A stretch of 48,913 bases of DNA, taken from an uncultured Eubacteriales bacterium (GTDB lineage Bacteria > Bacillota > Clostridia > Oscillospirales > Oscillospiraceae). This document shows positions 1-8,589 of this stretch, one piece after another. The translations under genes and the position numbers were made by a program. Under the pieces are notes generated by a model. It was not told the origin of the DNA. It did not search any database and was given only the letters and a program-made list of their open reading frames with translations. Numbering within the stretch: position 1 is the stretch's first letter; each line of letters opens with the position of its first letter. The stretch spans positions 1 to 48,913 of the forward strand of contig USEU01000006.1 of the NCBI GenBank assembly GCA_900553805.1. Reading direction: 5' to 3'.

Positions 1-20
1 CGAATCAAACCCAATAACTT

Positions 21-51
21 AGGCCCCCGGGAGCAACGCTCCCGGGGGCCT
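21..51 (+). terminator. Strong hairpin, probable terminator of an upstream gene
   Basis: A perfect 14-bp stem (21-34 with 38-51, loop AAC) is followed by TTT on the + strand. It probably ends a gene left of the window. It also lies downstream of the minus-strand gene that ends at 97 and could stop that transcript, although the minus-strand side has no clear T-run. Confidence 0.7.
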
Positions 52-96
52 TTCAGCTTGCTTCACGAATCGCAGAGCGGGGGGCGGAGTTCTGCC

Positions 97-456
97 TCAG
101 AGAATGACGATATCCAGCAGCGCGGCAGTTCCGTCCAAGTCTTCGTACAGCGTGCCGGTGGCGTAGGCCTCCTCCGTGCCCGGTGCGGCGGGAGCGGAGC
201 GGAACAGAATGCGGTAATTTGTCCCAGCGACGGCCTGCGTGCTCAGCAGCGCTGCCGGCGTGTAGGAGACGCCGGTCATGCCCTCAAAGCCTTTGTCGCA
301 CAATGTCTGAATTTCCTCCGTGATTTCCGGGCTTTCAGGGCGCTCCCATCCGCCCAGCACCTCTACCTCCGTCTGCTCTGCTGCGGCCGCCTGCACGAAG
401 CACATGCACGCGATGGCCATTACGACCGCCAGAATCATTCCAATTGCATTTTTCAT
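97..456 (-). CDS. Small secreted cystatin/stefin-like protein
   Basis: 119 residues. The start is supported by AAGGAGATAAGAAT immediately upstream of the ATG. Residues 1-26 form a Sec signal peptide (MKNAIGMILAVVMAIA, with a likely cut after an AAAA stretch). The mature part has the two sequence marks of type 1 cystatins: a Gly-Gly pair at residues 35-36 followed by a PEI(T) helix start, and the first-hairpin motif QAVAG at residues 74-78 inside TQAVAGTNYRILF. Family knowledge: cystatins bind papain-like cysteine proteases through the N-terminal glycine and the QxVxG loop. Inference: an exported inhibitor of host or self cysteine proteases, or a cystatin-fold protein with another role. There is no lipobox or wall anchor. 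It stands alone, divergent from the ABC transporter to its right. Confidence 0.72.
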   Translation of the reverse strand: MKNAIGMILAVVMAIACMCFVQAAAAEQTEVEVLGGWERPESPEITEEIQTLCDKGFEGMTGVSYTPAALLSTQAVAGTNYRILFRSAPAAPGTEEAYATGTLYEDLDGTAALLDIVIL

Positions 457-646
457 ATTCTTATCTCCTTTTCAATTTCAATTTACGGTTGAGTCGCTTT
501 TGCACGCTCTATCCGGGAAACAGCTGAGCGGATGGAAATGTTGCAGATGAAAGAAATTATGTTGCGGACACGCCGCGGCATTGAATATAAAGGGAAGGAC
601 GGCTTGATGAAGATTTACAAAAAGTGAACAAATTATATATTTTCTA

Positions 647-675
647 TTGTGTTCTTTGCAAAATTACGCTATAAT
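647..675 (+). promoter_or_regulatory. Promoter of the nucleoside-type ABC operon
   Basis: TTGTGT (647-652), a 17-bp spacer and TATAAT (670-675) lie 31 bp before the ATG at 707. The region between this promoter and the divergent gene at 456 shows no purine-riboswitch-like structure to my reading. Confidence 0.75.
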
Positions 676-706
676 AAGACAATCAAACCGGGATAGGAGT
701 GACTCT

Positions 707-2230
707 ATGGAGGACTATGTGATCGAGATGCTGAACATCACCAAGGAGTTCCCAGGCATCAAAGCCAACGATAATGTCACCCTCCAGCTGCGGCGGGGGG
801 AAATTCATGCGTTGTTGGGCGAGAACGGTGCGGGCAAATCCACCTTGATGAGCGTTCTGTTCGGCCTGTACCAGCCGGAATCGGGTACGATCAAAAAGGA
901 TGGGCAGGTCGTACATATCAATAATCCCAACGATGCCACGGCGCTGCACATCGGCATGGTGCACCAGCACTTCAAGCTGGTGGAGTGCTTTACGGTGCTG
1001 GATAACATCATCCTGGGCGCAGAACCCATGAAGGGCGCGGTGGTCGACCGCAAGGCGGCCCGGCAGCGGGTGATGGAGCTGTCCGAGCGCTATGGCCTGA
1101 AGGTGGATCCCGACGCGAAGATCGAGGATATCTCCGTGGGCATGCAGCAGAGAGTGGAAATCCTGAAAATGCTGTACCGGGACAATGAGATTCTGATCTT
1201 CGACGAGCCCACCGCCGTCCTCACCCCGCAGGAGATCGACGAGCTGATGGAGATCATGCGCTCGTTCAAGGCTGAGGGCAAGTCCATCCTCTTCATCACC
1301 CACAAGCTGGCCGAGATTAAGGCGGTGGCGGACCGCTGCTCCGTGCTGCGCAAGGGAAAATACATGGGCACCGTGGAGGTGGCCGACACCTCCGTGGAGG
1401 AAATGTCCCGCCTGATGGTGGGCAGAGATGTGCAGCTGGTGACCGAGAAGCAGGACAAGGAGCCAGGCAAGGTGATCCTGAAGGTGGAGAACATGACGGT
1501 CCCCTCCAAGCTCCACAACAACAATGCCGTCAAGAACGTCAGCCTGGAGGTACGGGAGGGAGAGATCGTCTGCCTGGCCGGTATCGAGGGCAACGGCCAG
1601 ACCGAGTTCATCCATGCCCTGACCGGCCTGGAAAAAATGAGCAGCGGCAAGATCATTCTGGACGGCAAGGATGTGACCCACGCCTCCATCCGCCAGCGCA
1701 ACGCCATGGGCCTGTCCCATATCCCGGAGGACCGGCACAAGCATGGCCTGGTGCTGGACTATACCCTGGAAAACAATATGGTGCTCCAGCGCTTCCGGGA
1801 GCCGGAGTTCCAGCACCTGGGCTTTGTGCGCAGCAAAGCGGTGCGGGAGTATTCCGACCGGCTGAGTGAGCAGTATGATGTACGCAGCGGCCAGGGCAGC
1901 GCCACCATCACCCGCAGCATGTCCGGCGGCAACCAGCAGAAGGCCATCGTCGCCCGGGAGATCGACCGGGAGCCCCAGCTGCTGATCGCCGTTCAGCCTA
2001 CCCGTGGCTTGGACGTGGGCGCGATCGAATACATTCACAAGCAGATCATCGCTCAGCGGGACGCCGGGAAGGCGGTGCTGCTGGTCTCTTTGGAGCTGGA
2101 CGAGGTAATGAACCTGTCCGACCGCATCCTCGTGATGTACGAGGGTGAGATCGTGGGCGAGTTTGACCCCAAGACCACCGATGTGCAGACCCTGGGCCTG
2201 TACATGGCCGGCGCCAAACGCGCAGAATAA
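707..2230 (+). CDS. nupO: Nucleoside/BMP-type ABC transporter ATP-binding protein (NupO/YufO-like)
   Basis: 507 residues with two fused ATPase domains. I start at 707 because AGGAG sits just upstream and because an earlier in-frame TTG falls inside the -35 element. The first half has Walker [10 protein letters not shown], signature ISVGMQQR and Walker [16 protein letters not shown]. The second half has a degenerate Walker A (GIEGNGQTE), signature MSGGNQQK and a modified Walker B ([12 protein letters not shown]). That asymmetry is typical of the YufO/NupO and RbsA families. It is followed by two permeases in the NupP-NupQ order, with 12 bp and then a 1-base overlap. By family it energises import of nucleosides such as guanosine. 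No BMP-family lipoprotein is in the window, so the binding protein may be elsewhere. Substrate is inferred. Confidence 0.85.
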   Translation: MEDYVIEMLNITKEFPGIKANDNVTLQLRRGEIHALLGENGAGKSTLMSVLFGLYQPESGTIKKDGQVVHINNPNDATALHIGMVHQHFKLVECFTVLDNIILGAEPMKGAVVDRKAARQRVMELSERYGLKVDPDAKIEDISVGMQQRVEILKMLYRDNEILIFDEPTAVLTPQEIDELMEIMRSFKAEGKSILFITHKLAEIKAVADRCSVLRKGKYMGTVEVADTSVEEMSRLMVGRDVQLVTEKQDKEPGKVILKVENMTVPSKLHNNNAVKNVSLEVREGEIVCLAGIEGNGQTEFIHALTGLEKMSSGKIILDGKDVTHASIRQRNAMGLSHIPEDRHKHGLVLDYTLENNMVLQRFREPEFQHLGFVRSKAVREYSDRLSEQYDVRSGQGSATITRSMSGGNQQKAIVAREIDREPQLLIAVQPTRGLDVGAIEYIHKQIIAQRDAGKAVLLVSLELDEVMNLSDRILVMYEGEIVGEFDPKTTDVQTLGLYMAGAKRAE

Positions 2231-2242
2231 GGAGGAGCTGCC

Positions 2243-3451
2243 ATGCCAAAGAAAAACAATTCTCCCCGCCTGTCCTCCGGCGCAGCCGGCGGCGCCGCGT
2301 CGCTGCTGGCGTCCCTGGTGTGCGTGCTGGTGGGTCTGGTATTCGGCTTTATCGTGCTGCTGATTCTGGGCGGCATCACCATGAGCCAGAACGGCGACCA
2401 ATTCACCTTCGGCAACCTGCTGAAGATCACCTGGGAGCAGGGCTTCAAGCCCATTGTCCAGGGCGGCTTCTATTCCAAGGCCAACATGATGGGCATGGCC
2501 GTCCGCATGGAGATCCTCCAGGCGGCCCCCCTGATTATGACCGGCCTTTCCGTGGCCTTTGCCTATAAGACGGGCCTTTTCAACATCGGCGCGGCTGGCC
2601 AGTATACCGTGGGCGCGTTCATGGCGCTGTACTCCGCCATCGTGCTGAAGCTGCCCTGGTGGGTGTGCCTGCTGGCGGCCGCACTGGGCGGCGCGGTGTG
2701 GGGCGCGATCCCCGGCATCTTCAAGGCGTTCCTGAACGTCAACGAGGTCATTACCGCCATCATGTTCAACTGGATCGGCCTGTACGCGGTAAACACCATG
2801 ATCTACCAGGGCGGCACCGGCCCCATGTTCAACCTGAAAACCACCAAGACCTTTACCCTGAAGGAGTCCGCGCCCCAGGCGCTGCTGCCCAGCTTCAATA
2901 TCAGCGTGGGCGGCAAGGATTATTTCGGCAAGATGTTCCGGCCCACCGTCGGCATCTTTATTGCCATCGGCATTGCCATCCTGATCTGGATCATCATCAA
3001 CAAGACCACCTTCGGCTACCAGCTGAAGGCCTGCGGCTTCAATAAAAACGCCGCCCGCTATGCCGGCATCAATGAAAAGGCCAACATCGTCCTGTCCATG
3101 ACCATTGCGGGCGCGCTGGCCGGTGTGGGCGCGGGACTGTTCTATCTGTCCGGCAGCAAGGAGTGGGAGCCGCTGGTATCCACCATGCTTCCGGCCACGG
3201 GCTTCAACGGCATCTCCGTCGCGCTGCTGGCCTCGTCCAACCCCATCGGGTGTATCTTCTCGGCCATCTTCATCTCTCACATCACCGTGGGCGGCGGCTT
3301 TATGACGGCCAAGCTGTTCCCCAGTGAGGTTTCGGATATCATCTCCGGCGTGGTGATCTACCTGTGCGCGTTCAGCCTGCTGTTCAAGGGTGCCATTATG
3401 AAGCGCTTTTCCCGCAAGGCTGCCGCTGAGAAAAAGGAGGACAAAACCTAA
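2243..3451 (+). CDS. nupP: Nucleoside-type ABC transporter permease (NupP/YufP-like)
   Basis: 402 residues, hydrophobic, with about ten membrane segments and a short basic N-terminus (MPKKNN). The RBS GGAGGAGCTGCC precedes the ATG. The branched-chain/BMP-type permease hallmark is present: the helix [19 protein letters not shown], followed by [15 protein letters not shown] and a C-terminal [15 protein letters not shown] segment. These are characteristic of YufP rather than ribose RbsC permeases. It overlaps the next permease by one base (TAATG), so the two should be translationally coupled and form the heterodimeric channel with the ATPase encoded at 707. The soluble C-terminus is lysine-rich. 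Confidence 0.85.
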   Translation: MPKKNNSPRLSSGAAGGAASLLASLVCVLVGLVFGFIVLLILGGITMSQNGDQFTFGNLLKITWEQGFKPIVQGGFYSKANMMGMAVRMEILQAAPLIMTGLSVAFAYKTGLFNIGAAGQYTVGAFMALYSAIVLKLPWWVCLLAAALGGAVWGAIPGIFKAFLNVNEVITAIMFNWIGLYAVNTMIYQGGTGPMFNLKTTKTFTLKESAPQALLPSFNISVGGKDYFGKMFRPTVGIFIAIGIAILIWIIINKTTFGYQLKACGFNKNAARYAGINEKANIVLSMTIAGALAGVGAGLFYLSGSKEWEPLVSTMLPATGFNGISVALLASSNPIGCIFSAIFISHITVGGGFMTAKLFPSEVSDIISGVVIYLCAFSLLFKGAIMKRFSRKAAAEKKEDKT

Positions 3452-4398
3452 TGTGGCTTCTTCTGAAATATACGCTGCTGTATGCCGCTGTGCTGACCCT
3501 GGTGGCCATGGGCGGTATGTTCTCTGAGCGCTCCGGCGTCATCAATATCGCGCTGGAGGGGATCATGGTCATCGGCGGCCTGGTGGGCGTTGTGGCCATC
3601 AACCTGCTCAATGCCTGCGGCACGCCGGTGTTCCTGGGCGTGATCGCGGCGGTGCTGGCCTCCGCCGTGGCGGGACTGCTGTATTCGTCCCTGCTTGCCT
3701 TCTCCGCCATCAATCTGAAGGCGGATCAGACCATCGGCGGCACGGCGCTGAACCTGCTGGCCACCGCACTGGCCATGGTCATCGCCAAGCGCATCAACGG
3801 CTCCGATTCCCCCAAGATCGTCTACTCCACCAACAGCAACAAGATTTTTAACAGCGCCAATTTCTCCTTCCAGGTGGGACCCCTGACGCTGAACTGGTTC
3901 CTGCTGGTCACGGTGATCGCTCTGGCGGCGGCCTGGTTCATCCTGTACCGCAGCCGCTTCGGCATGCGCCTGATGGCCTGCGGCGAGCATCCCCAGGCGG
4001 CGGACTCCGTGGGCATCAACGTGTATAAGATGCGCTGGGCCGGTGTGCTCATGTCCGGCGCGCTGGGCGGCATCGGCGGCATGGCCTACATTGTTCCCGC
4101 CGTGGGCGAATGGAACTTTGAAATGGGCGTGGCCGGTATGGGCTTCCTGGCCCTGGCGGTGATGATCTTCGGCCAGTGGAAGCCGCTGAACATTGCGGCG
4201 GCGGCGCTGTTTTTCGCGGTGTTCCGGGCCATGGCCAATATTTACGATTCCTTCGGCTTCCTGGCCCGGCTGGGCTGGCCCAAGGAAATCTACAACATGA
4301 TGCCCTTCGTGGCATCCATGATCGTGCTGGCCTTTACCTCCAAGAGCTCCCGCGCCCCCAAGGCGGAGGGCGTCCCCTACGACAAGGGAAGCCGGTAA
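3451..4398 (+). CDS. nupQ: Nucleoside-type ABC transporter permease (NupQ/YufQ-like)
   Basis: 315 residues, polytopic. It has the family motif GGMFSERSGVINIALEGIM near the N-terminus and GLVGVVAINLLNA following. The later GMRLMACGEHPQAADSVGI and GMGFLALAVMIFGQWKP stretches match YufQ-type permeases. It starts one base inside the upstream stop codon and is the last gene of the operon; a strong terminator follows 28 bp after the stop. It partners with the permease at 2243. The exact nucleoside is not deducible. Confidence 0.85.
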   Translation: MWLLLKYTLLYAAVLTLVAMGGMFSERSGVINIALEGIMVIGGLVGVVAINLLNACGTPVFLGVIAAVLASAVAGLLYSSLLAFSAINLKADQTIGGTALNLLATALAMVIAKRINGSDSPKIVYSTNSNKIFNSANFSFQVGPLTLNWFLLVTVIALAAAWFILYRSRFGMRLMACGEHPQAADSVGINVYKMRWAGVLMSGALGGIGGMAYIVPAVGEWNFEMGVAGMGFLALAVMIFGQWKPLNIAAAALFFAVFRAMANIYDSFGFLARLGWPKEIYNMMPFVASMIVLAFTSKSSRAPKAEGVPYDKGSR

Positions 4399-4425
4399 AA
4401 CAGCCGGACAAAATCCGTTCATATG

Positions 4426-4465
4426 GTCTGCACTCTGCGTTTTGCGGAGTGCAGACTACTTTTTT
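4426..4465 (+). terminator. Intrinsic terminator of the nucleoside ABC operon
   Basis: A 13-bp stem with one G-T pair (4426-4438 with 4444-4456; core GTCTGCACTC/GAGTGCAGAC, loop GTTTT) is followed by TACTTTTTT. Confidence 0.9.
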
Positions 4466-4516
4466 ACGTAAAAATACCACGTTATTTTAAGAAAACCTTT
4501 AATTTTCACATTACTA

Positions 4517-4545
4517 TTGACATTGACCGCAAAGTATACTATAAT
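4517..4545 (+). promoter_or_regulatory. Full-consensus sigma-A promoter
   Basis: TTGACA (4517-4522), 17 bp, TATAAT (4540-4545). It drives the lipoprotein gene at 4590 and probably the four-gene unit to 8411. Both hexamers match consensus at every base. Confidence 0.88.
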
Positions 4546-4589
4546 GGCATGAACGTTTTGAAACGATGTTATGAAGAGAGGAAGAAGCA

Positions 4590-4976
4590 TTGAATCGAAG
4601 AATTTTCATTCTGGCGCTGGCAGTGCTGACGCTGCTTTCCGGCTGCGGCAAAAGGGACCGGGATGTGGAGCGGTGGAGCACCGATTCCTCCGCCGGAATG
4701 ACCTACGCCCGGTATAACAGCACCGAAAGCTACACGGTACGGCTGTCCCAGCCCGGCGCCATTGCGGTGGAGGTGACGACCCAGGAGGGCACGCTGCATC
4801 TGGAAATTGCCCAGCCGGGGCAGGAGCCGGTGTACACCGGCAACCTGACCGAGAGCGACGGCTTTACAGTCAATGTTCAGCCCGGTATCTATGCGGTCAC
4901 CGTCCGTGGAGAGGATCATGCGGGCGGCTTCCGGCTGAGCTGGCCGGCGGACGCGAATACGGAGGAGGGGGCATGA
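4590..4976 (+). CDS. Small predicted lipoprotein, unknown function
   Basis: 128 residues starting at TTG; AGAGGAAGAAG lies just upstream, and the nearby ATG at 4571 is out of frame. The signal peptide ends in a lipobox, TLLSGC, with Cys19 (C-terminal side GKRDRD). The mature domain is short and beta-rich (YTVRLSQPGAIAVEV, GFTVNVQPGIYAVTV), like a small beta-sandwich or carbohydrate-binding-like fold. I do not recognise a named family. Its stop overlaps the next start (ATGA at 4973), so it is translationally coupled to the GNAT/phosphatase fusion. It is the first gene after a perfect promoter. In context it may be a surface accessory of the exporter encoded downstream. Confidence 0.7.
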   Translation: MNRRIFILALAVLTLLSGCGKRDRDVERWSTDSSAGMTYARYNSTESYTVRLSQPGAIAVEVTTQEGTLHLEIAQPGQEPVYTGNLTESDGFTVNVQPGIYAVTVRGEDHAGGFRLSWPADANTEEGA

Positions 4977-6091
4977 ATATAAAACTGGTAAAGCTCACCC
5001 CGGCATACCGCCCCCAGCTGGAGGATATGATGGGGGAGTGGCTGGCTTCCGAGCAGAGTTTTTCGCCCTATGCCATTCGGAAAAACGATTATCGCGACTT
5101 TGACCGTTACCTTTCCCAGCTGGAACGCACAAAGGAGGAATCCGGCAGGGTGCCGGATTCTGTGTTCTTCTGCCTGGATTTGGACCGGGATATTTTTGTG
5201 GGTGCGGTGAATATCCGCCATTATCTGAATGAAGACCTGCTTCAATGCGGCGGCCATATCGGCGATGGCATCCGCCCCAGCGAGCGCCGCAAGGGCTATG
5301 CCACCGCCATGATCCGCCTTGCCCTGGAGGAGTGCCGCAAGCTGGGCATCCCAAAGGTGCTTATGACCTGCGATAAGGATAACGTCGGCTCTGCCAAATC
5401 CATTATGAACAACGGCGGCGTCCTGGAAAATGAAGTGATAAACGAGGATGGTGTTTGGGAGCAGCGCTACTGGATCGATTTGGAGCGGATTCCCCCTGTG
5501 ACTACCGTCTATTTTGTCCGGCACTGCCAGTCGGAATTTTCCCACCGGGACGACCGCACCCGGCCCTTAACCGCCTTGGGAATGGAGGACAGTGCGGCGG
5601 TTGCTCAGGTGCTGCGTGCTTTTCCCATTGATGCCTTCTATTGCAGCCCCTACCGCCGCAGTCTGGATACCATTGCGAAGGCAGCCCAGGCACATGGCCT
5701 GCCCATCCGAACGGATGAGCGCCTGCGGGAGCGTCAGAGCGGCGAGGGCGGTAACTTCGGCCTGAAGGACGACGGCGATACCCCGCTGCGCAAACGCTGG
5801 CGGGATTTCGGCTGGTGCGAGCCGGGCGGAGAATCCTTGGGCGCGGTTCAGGAAAGAAACATCCAGGCTTTGCAGGAAATTCTTTCGGAAAGCAGGGGGA
5901 AGACCCTGGTGATCGGCACCCACGGCACGGCGCTGAGCACCGTCCTGAATTACTACCGCCCATCCTTCGGCTGCGAGGATTTTTTGAGGATCGTGGACTG
6001 GATGCCCTATATCGTTCGGCTGACTTTTGACGGCCAAAGGCTGCTGACAAGCGAAGAAATATTCCATATTGACCGTCCGTATCAGAAGTGA
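4973..6091 (+). CDS. GNAT acetyltransferase fused to a histidine phosphatase
   Basis: 372 residues in two domains. Residues 1 to about 172 are a GNAT N-acetyltransferase: the acetyl-CoA loop is RPSERRKGYATAM (101-113), followed by LEECRKLGIPKVLMTCDKDN and an ENEV-type ending. Residues about 176-372 are a phosphoglycerate-mutase-like histidine phosphatase: the phosphohistidine motif is VRHCQSE (R183, H184), with YCSPYRRSLDT, the acid-loop LRERQSG, and the second histidine in GTHGTALS. All catalytic positions look intact. GNAT domains acetylate amines using acetyl-CoA; the phosphatase branch acts on small phosphoesters. Cytoplasmic, no signal. The substrate of either half is unknown. The ATPase gene starts 12 bp later. 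Confidence 0.85.
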   Translation: MNIKLVKLTPAYRPQLEDMMGEWLASEQSFSPYAIRKNDYRDFDRYLSQLERTKEESGRVPDSVFFCLDLDRDIFVGAVNIRHYLNEDLLQCGGHIGDGIRPSERRKGYATAMIRLALEECRKLGIPKVLMTCDKDNVGSAKSIMNNGGVLENEVINEDGVWEQRYWIDLERIPPVTTVYFVRHCQSEFSHRDDRTRPLTALGMEDSAAVAQVLRAFPIDAFYCSPYRRSLDTIAKAAQAHGLPIRTDERLRERQSGEGGNFGLKDDGDTPLRKRWRDFGWCEPGGESLGAVQERNIQALQEILSESRGKTLVIGTHGTALSTVLNYYRPSFGCEDFLRIVDWMPYIVRLTFDGQRLLTSEEIFHIDRPYQK

Positions 6092-6102
6092 GGAGAGAAA
6101 TT

Positions 6103-6807
6103 ATGCTGAAAATCAACCATTTTTCCAAGACCTACGGCGAAAAAAAGGCCGTGGACGACCTGACCCTGCACATCCGGCCCGGTGAAATTTACGGCTTCAT
6201 CGGCCACAACGGCGCAGGCAAGACCACCACGCTGAAAAGCGTGGCAGGCATCATGCAGTTCGACAGCGGCGAGATCCTGATCGATGGCCTGTCCATTCAG
6301 GCAGACCCCATTGGCTGCAAGAAAAAGATGGCCTACATCCCGGATAATCCCGATCTGTATGAGTTTATGACCGGCATGCAGTACCTGAACTTCATCGGTG
6401 ATGTGTTCGGCATCCCGGCCAAGGAGCGCACCCAGCGGATCAAGGAGCTGGCCGATGCCTTTGAGATTACCGGCGATCTGAACCAGTCCATCAGCGCTTA
6501 TTCCCACGGCATGAAGCAGAAGCTGGCCATTATCTCCGCCTGGATCCACCAGCCGCAGCTGATTTTGATGGATGAGCCCTTCGTGGGCCTTGACCCCAAG
6601 GCCGCCCATACCCTCAAGGGCATGATGCGCCAGGTGTGCGACCGGGGCGGCGCGATCTTCTTCTCCACCCATGTGCTGGAGGTGGCGGAGAAGCTGTGCG
6701 ACAAGGTTGCCATCATCAAGGGCGGCAAGCTGATTCGCTCCGGCACCATGGAGGAAGTGAAGGGCGACACCAGTCTGGAATCCGTGTTCCTGGAGCTGGA
6801 GGGCTGA
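6103..6807 (+). CDS. ABC exporter ATP-binding protein
   Basis: 234 residues, a single ATPase domain. The ATG at 6103 follows GAGGAGAGAAATT; an upstream in-frame start would overlap the previous gene and lose this RBS. Walker A is GHNGAGKTT, Q-loop region AYIPDNPDLYEFMTG, signature YSHGMKQKLAII, Walker B LILMDEPFVGLDP and H-loop STHVLEVAEKLCD. The pattern belongs to the ABC-2/EcsA-like exporter ATPases. The partner permease starts two bases after the stop. The exported substrate is unknown; the upstream lipoprotein may be part of the same system. Confidence 0.88.
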   Translation: MLKINHFSKTYGEKKAVDDLTLHIRPGEIYGFIGHNGAGKTTTLKSVAGIMQFDSGEILIDGLSIQADPIGCKKKMAYIPDNPDLYEFMTGMQYLNFIGDVFGIPAKERTQRIKELADAFEITGDLNQSISAYSHGMKQKLAIISAWIHQPQLILMDEPFVGLDPKAAHTLKGMMRQVCDRGGAIFFSTHVLEVAEKLCDKVAIIKGGKLIRSGTMEEVKGDTSLESVFLELEG

Positions 6808-6809
6808 GC

Positions 6810-8411
6810 ATGCTGAAGACCCTGATCAAAAAGCAATTTATGGAGTGCTTCCGCTCCTATTTTGTCAATCCGAAAACCGGCAAGAGCAGAAGCAAGGGCG
6901 GCATTGCGGGCATGTTCATTTTCTTCGTTGCCATTATGCTGTTCCTGTGCGGCGTGTTCTTTGGCCTTGCCTTTATGATTGGAGACCAGCTCTTCCAGAC
7001 GGGCATGGGCTGGCTCTATTATGTGCTGGTGGGCACGCTGGCGGTGGCCTTTGGTACCTTTGGCAGCGTGTTTAATACCTATGCCATGCTGTACCTGTCC
7101 AAGGATAATGATCTGCTGCTGTCCCTGCCCATTCCACCGTCTAAAATTCTGATCACCCGAATGTCCCTGGTGTATGGCCTGAGCCTGCTGTACAGCGGCA
7201 GCGTGTGGATCCCCTGCATTGTGTATGCCTGGATCTTTGGTACGGTGACGCCTGCGGCGGTGGTGTTCCAGGTGCTGCTGCTGTTCATCATTGCGCTGTT
7301 TGTCACCGTTGTCACCTGTGTGCTGGGCTGGGCCGTGGCGCTGGTGGCGACCAGGATCAAGAATAAGAGCTTCATTGTGGTGCTCGTCTCCCTGGTGTTC
7401 TTCGGCATTTATTATTACGTGTCCTTCAACATGGTGGGCATGATGGAAAAACTGCTGATGAACGCGGAAGCGGTGGGCCGGGGGATTCGCGTCTGGGCGA
7501 ATATCCTGTATCAGCTGGGCATGGCCGCCGATGGCAGCGTCAGCTCCATGCTGATCTTCACCGGCGCGACGCTGGTGCTCTTCGGCGTGTGCTTTGCTGT
7601 GCTGTCGCGCAGCTTCCTGCGCCTTGCCACCAGGACCCAATCCGGCGGCAAGGCGGCGGGAAAGCTCTCCGTCAAGGCCGGGAGCGTCCGGGCGGCGCTG
7701 AACGGGCGGGAGCTGCGCCGCTTCACCAGCAGCCCCGTCTATATGCTCAATGGCGGTCTGGGTGTGGTGTTTATGCTGGTGCTGGCCGTGATCGGTGTCA
7801 TCAAGCGTGATATGCTGACCCAGACGATCTCCAGTCTTGGCGCTATGGCCCCCGAGATCGCGGGACTGGTCCCCCTGCTGGTGGTGCTTTCCGTCAGCTT
7901 CTGCGCGGGCATGGATATTATCACGCCTCCCTCGGTATCCCTGGAGGGGAAGAATCTATGGGTCGTCCGTTCTCTGCCCGTCAGCGGTAAAATGGTGCTG
8001 CGGGCGAAGCTGGGGCTGGGCCTTCGGCTGAATCTGCTCCCCGCCGCCGTTTCAGCGGTGATCCTGAGCTGGTGTATCGGCCTGGGAGTGGTGCAGACGG
8101 TGCTGTGCGTCCTGCTGGTGGAGGCGATGGCGTGGTTCTTCTCCGCCTTCGGCCTGGTGATCGGCGTCCTGCGCCCCGATCTGCAGTGGACATCCGAATC
8201 GGTGCCCATTAAGCAGAGCATGAATGTGATGATCGCGGTCCTGCTGGCTTTTGTGCTGCCTCTGCTGGTGGCGGGCCTTGGGTACCTGACCCGGAATGTC
8301 ATGGGCATGAATGCGTATCTTGCCGTCGCCGCCGCGGCGCTGGTGCTGGCCTGCCTTGCCATGGGCGCGTGGCTGGATACCAAGGGCGCGGCCAAATTTG
8401 AATCGCTGTGA
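6810..8411 (+). CDS. ABC exporter permease, large polytopic protein
   Basis: 533 residues. I start at MLKTLIKKQF (6810), two bases after the ATPase stop. There are about twelve hydrophobic segments, for example IFFVAIMLFLCGVFFGLAFM and VLVSLVFFGIYYYVS. The cytoplasmic motif SKDNDLLLSLPIPPSKIL after the third segment is characteristic of the putative ABC exporter family (ABC_tran_2 type) that pairs with ATPases like the one at 6103. A repeat of that element, EGKNLWVVRSLPVSGKMVL, appears in the second half, suggesting two fused permease halves. No substrate can be assigned. It closes the operon; queT has its own promoter. Confidence 0.82.
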   Translation: MLKTLIKKQFMECFRSYFVNPKTGKSRSKGGIAGMFIFFVAIMLFLCGVFFGLAFMIGDQLFQTGMGWLYYVLVGTLAVAFGTFGSVFNTYAMLYLSKDNDLLLSLPIPPSKILITRMSLVYGLSLLYSGSVWIPCIVYAWIFGTVTPAAVVFQVLLLFIIALFVTVVTCVLGWAVALVATRIKNKSFIVVLVSLVFFGIYYYVSFNMVGMMEKLLMNAEAVGRGIRVWANILYQLGMAADGSVSSMLIFTGATLVLFGVCFAVLSRSFLRLATRTQSGGKAAGKLSVKAGSVRAALNGRELRRFTSSPVYMLNGGLGVVFMLVLAVIGVIKRDMLTQTISSLGAMAPEIAGLVPLLVVLSVSFCAGMDIITPPSVSLEGKNLWVVRSLPVSGKMVLRAKLGLGLRLNLLPAAVSAVILSWCIGLGVVQTVLCVLLVEAMAWFFSAFGLVIGVLRPDLQWTSESVPIKQSMNVMIAVLLAFVLPLLVAGLGYLTRNVMGMNAYLAVAAAALVLACLAMGAWLDTKGAAKFESL

Positions 8412-8418
8412 TTGCCTC

Positions 8419-8447
8419 TTGACAGCGGCGGAAAAATCGGGTATACT
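8419..8447 (+). promoter_or_regulatory. Promoter of the preQ1-riboswitch/queT unit
   Basis: TTGACA (8419-8424), 17 bp, TATACT (8442-8447), located 19 bp before the riboswitch aptamer. Confidence 0.85.
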
Positions 8448-8465
8448 TCATCCCGTAATTTTATA

Positions 8466-8504
8466 GGACAGTTCGTGACCCTCCTGTCGGTAAACAAAAC
8501 TAGG
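8466..8504 (+). promoter_or_regulatory. preQ1-I riboswitch aptamer
   Basis: The P1 stem GACAG (8467-8471) pairs with CTGTC (8484-8488). The loop contains TTCGTGACCC, and the A-rich pseudoknot tail is TAAACAAAACTAGG (8491-8504), closely matching the tail of known class I preQ1 aptamers. It lies between a strong promoter and queT, whose family imports queuosine precursors, so sequence and context agree. A covariance-model search for the preQ1-I family would confirm it. Confidence 0.85.
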
Positions 8505-8510
8505 CTTTTT

Positions 8511-8572
8511 CGGATGGGCGCATTGTATGCGCCCATCTGCTTTTGCGGTCACGGATGTGGCCGCAATTTTTT
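8511..8572 (+). terminator. Expression platform: two tandem hairpins, the second with a T6 tract
   Basis: Hairpin 1 has a 13-bp stem (8511-8523 with 8527-8539, loop TGT) and is followed by CTTTT. Hairpin 2 has a 10-bp stem (8543-8552 with 8557-8566, loop GGAT) and is followed by TTTTTT (8567-8572), a textbook intrinsic terminator. Both lie between the preQ1 aptamer and the queT RBS, so transcription attenuation is the likely mechanism. I could not identify a clear antiterminator by eye. Confidence 0.8.
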
Positions 8573-8589
8573 GTATCAGGAGAGACAAT

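Noticed and set aside
457..646. Purine riboswitch before the nucleoside transporter
   Set aside because: I looked for the conserved three-way junction (TATA...loop-loop motifs) and did not find it; only a promoter is supportable.
683..3280. Long open frame on the minus strand opposite the nucleoside ABC genes
   Set aside because: It has a His/Gly/Ala-rich composition with no domain, and it is antisense to clear ABC genes; such frames are a by-product of high GC.
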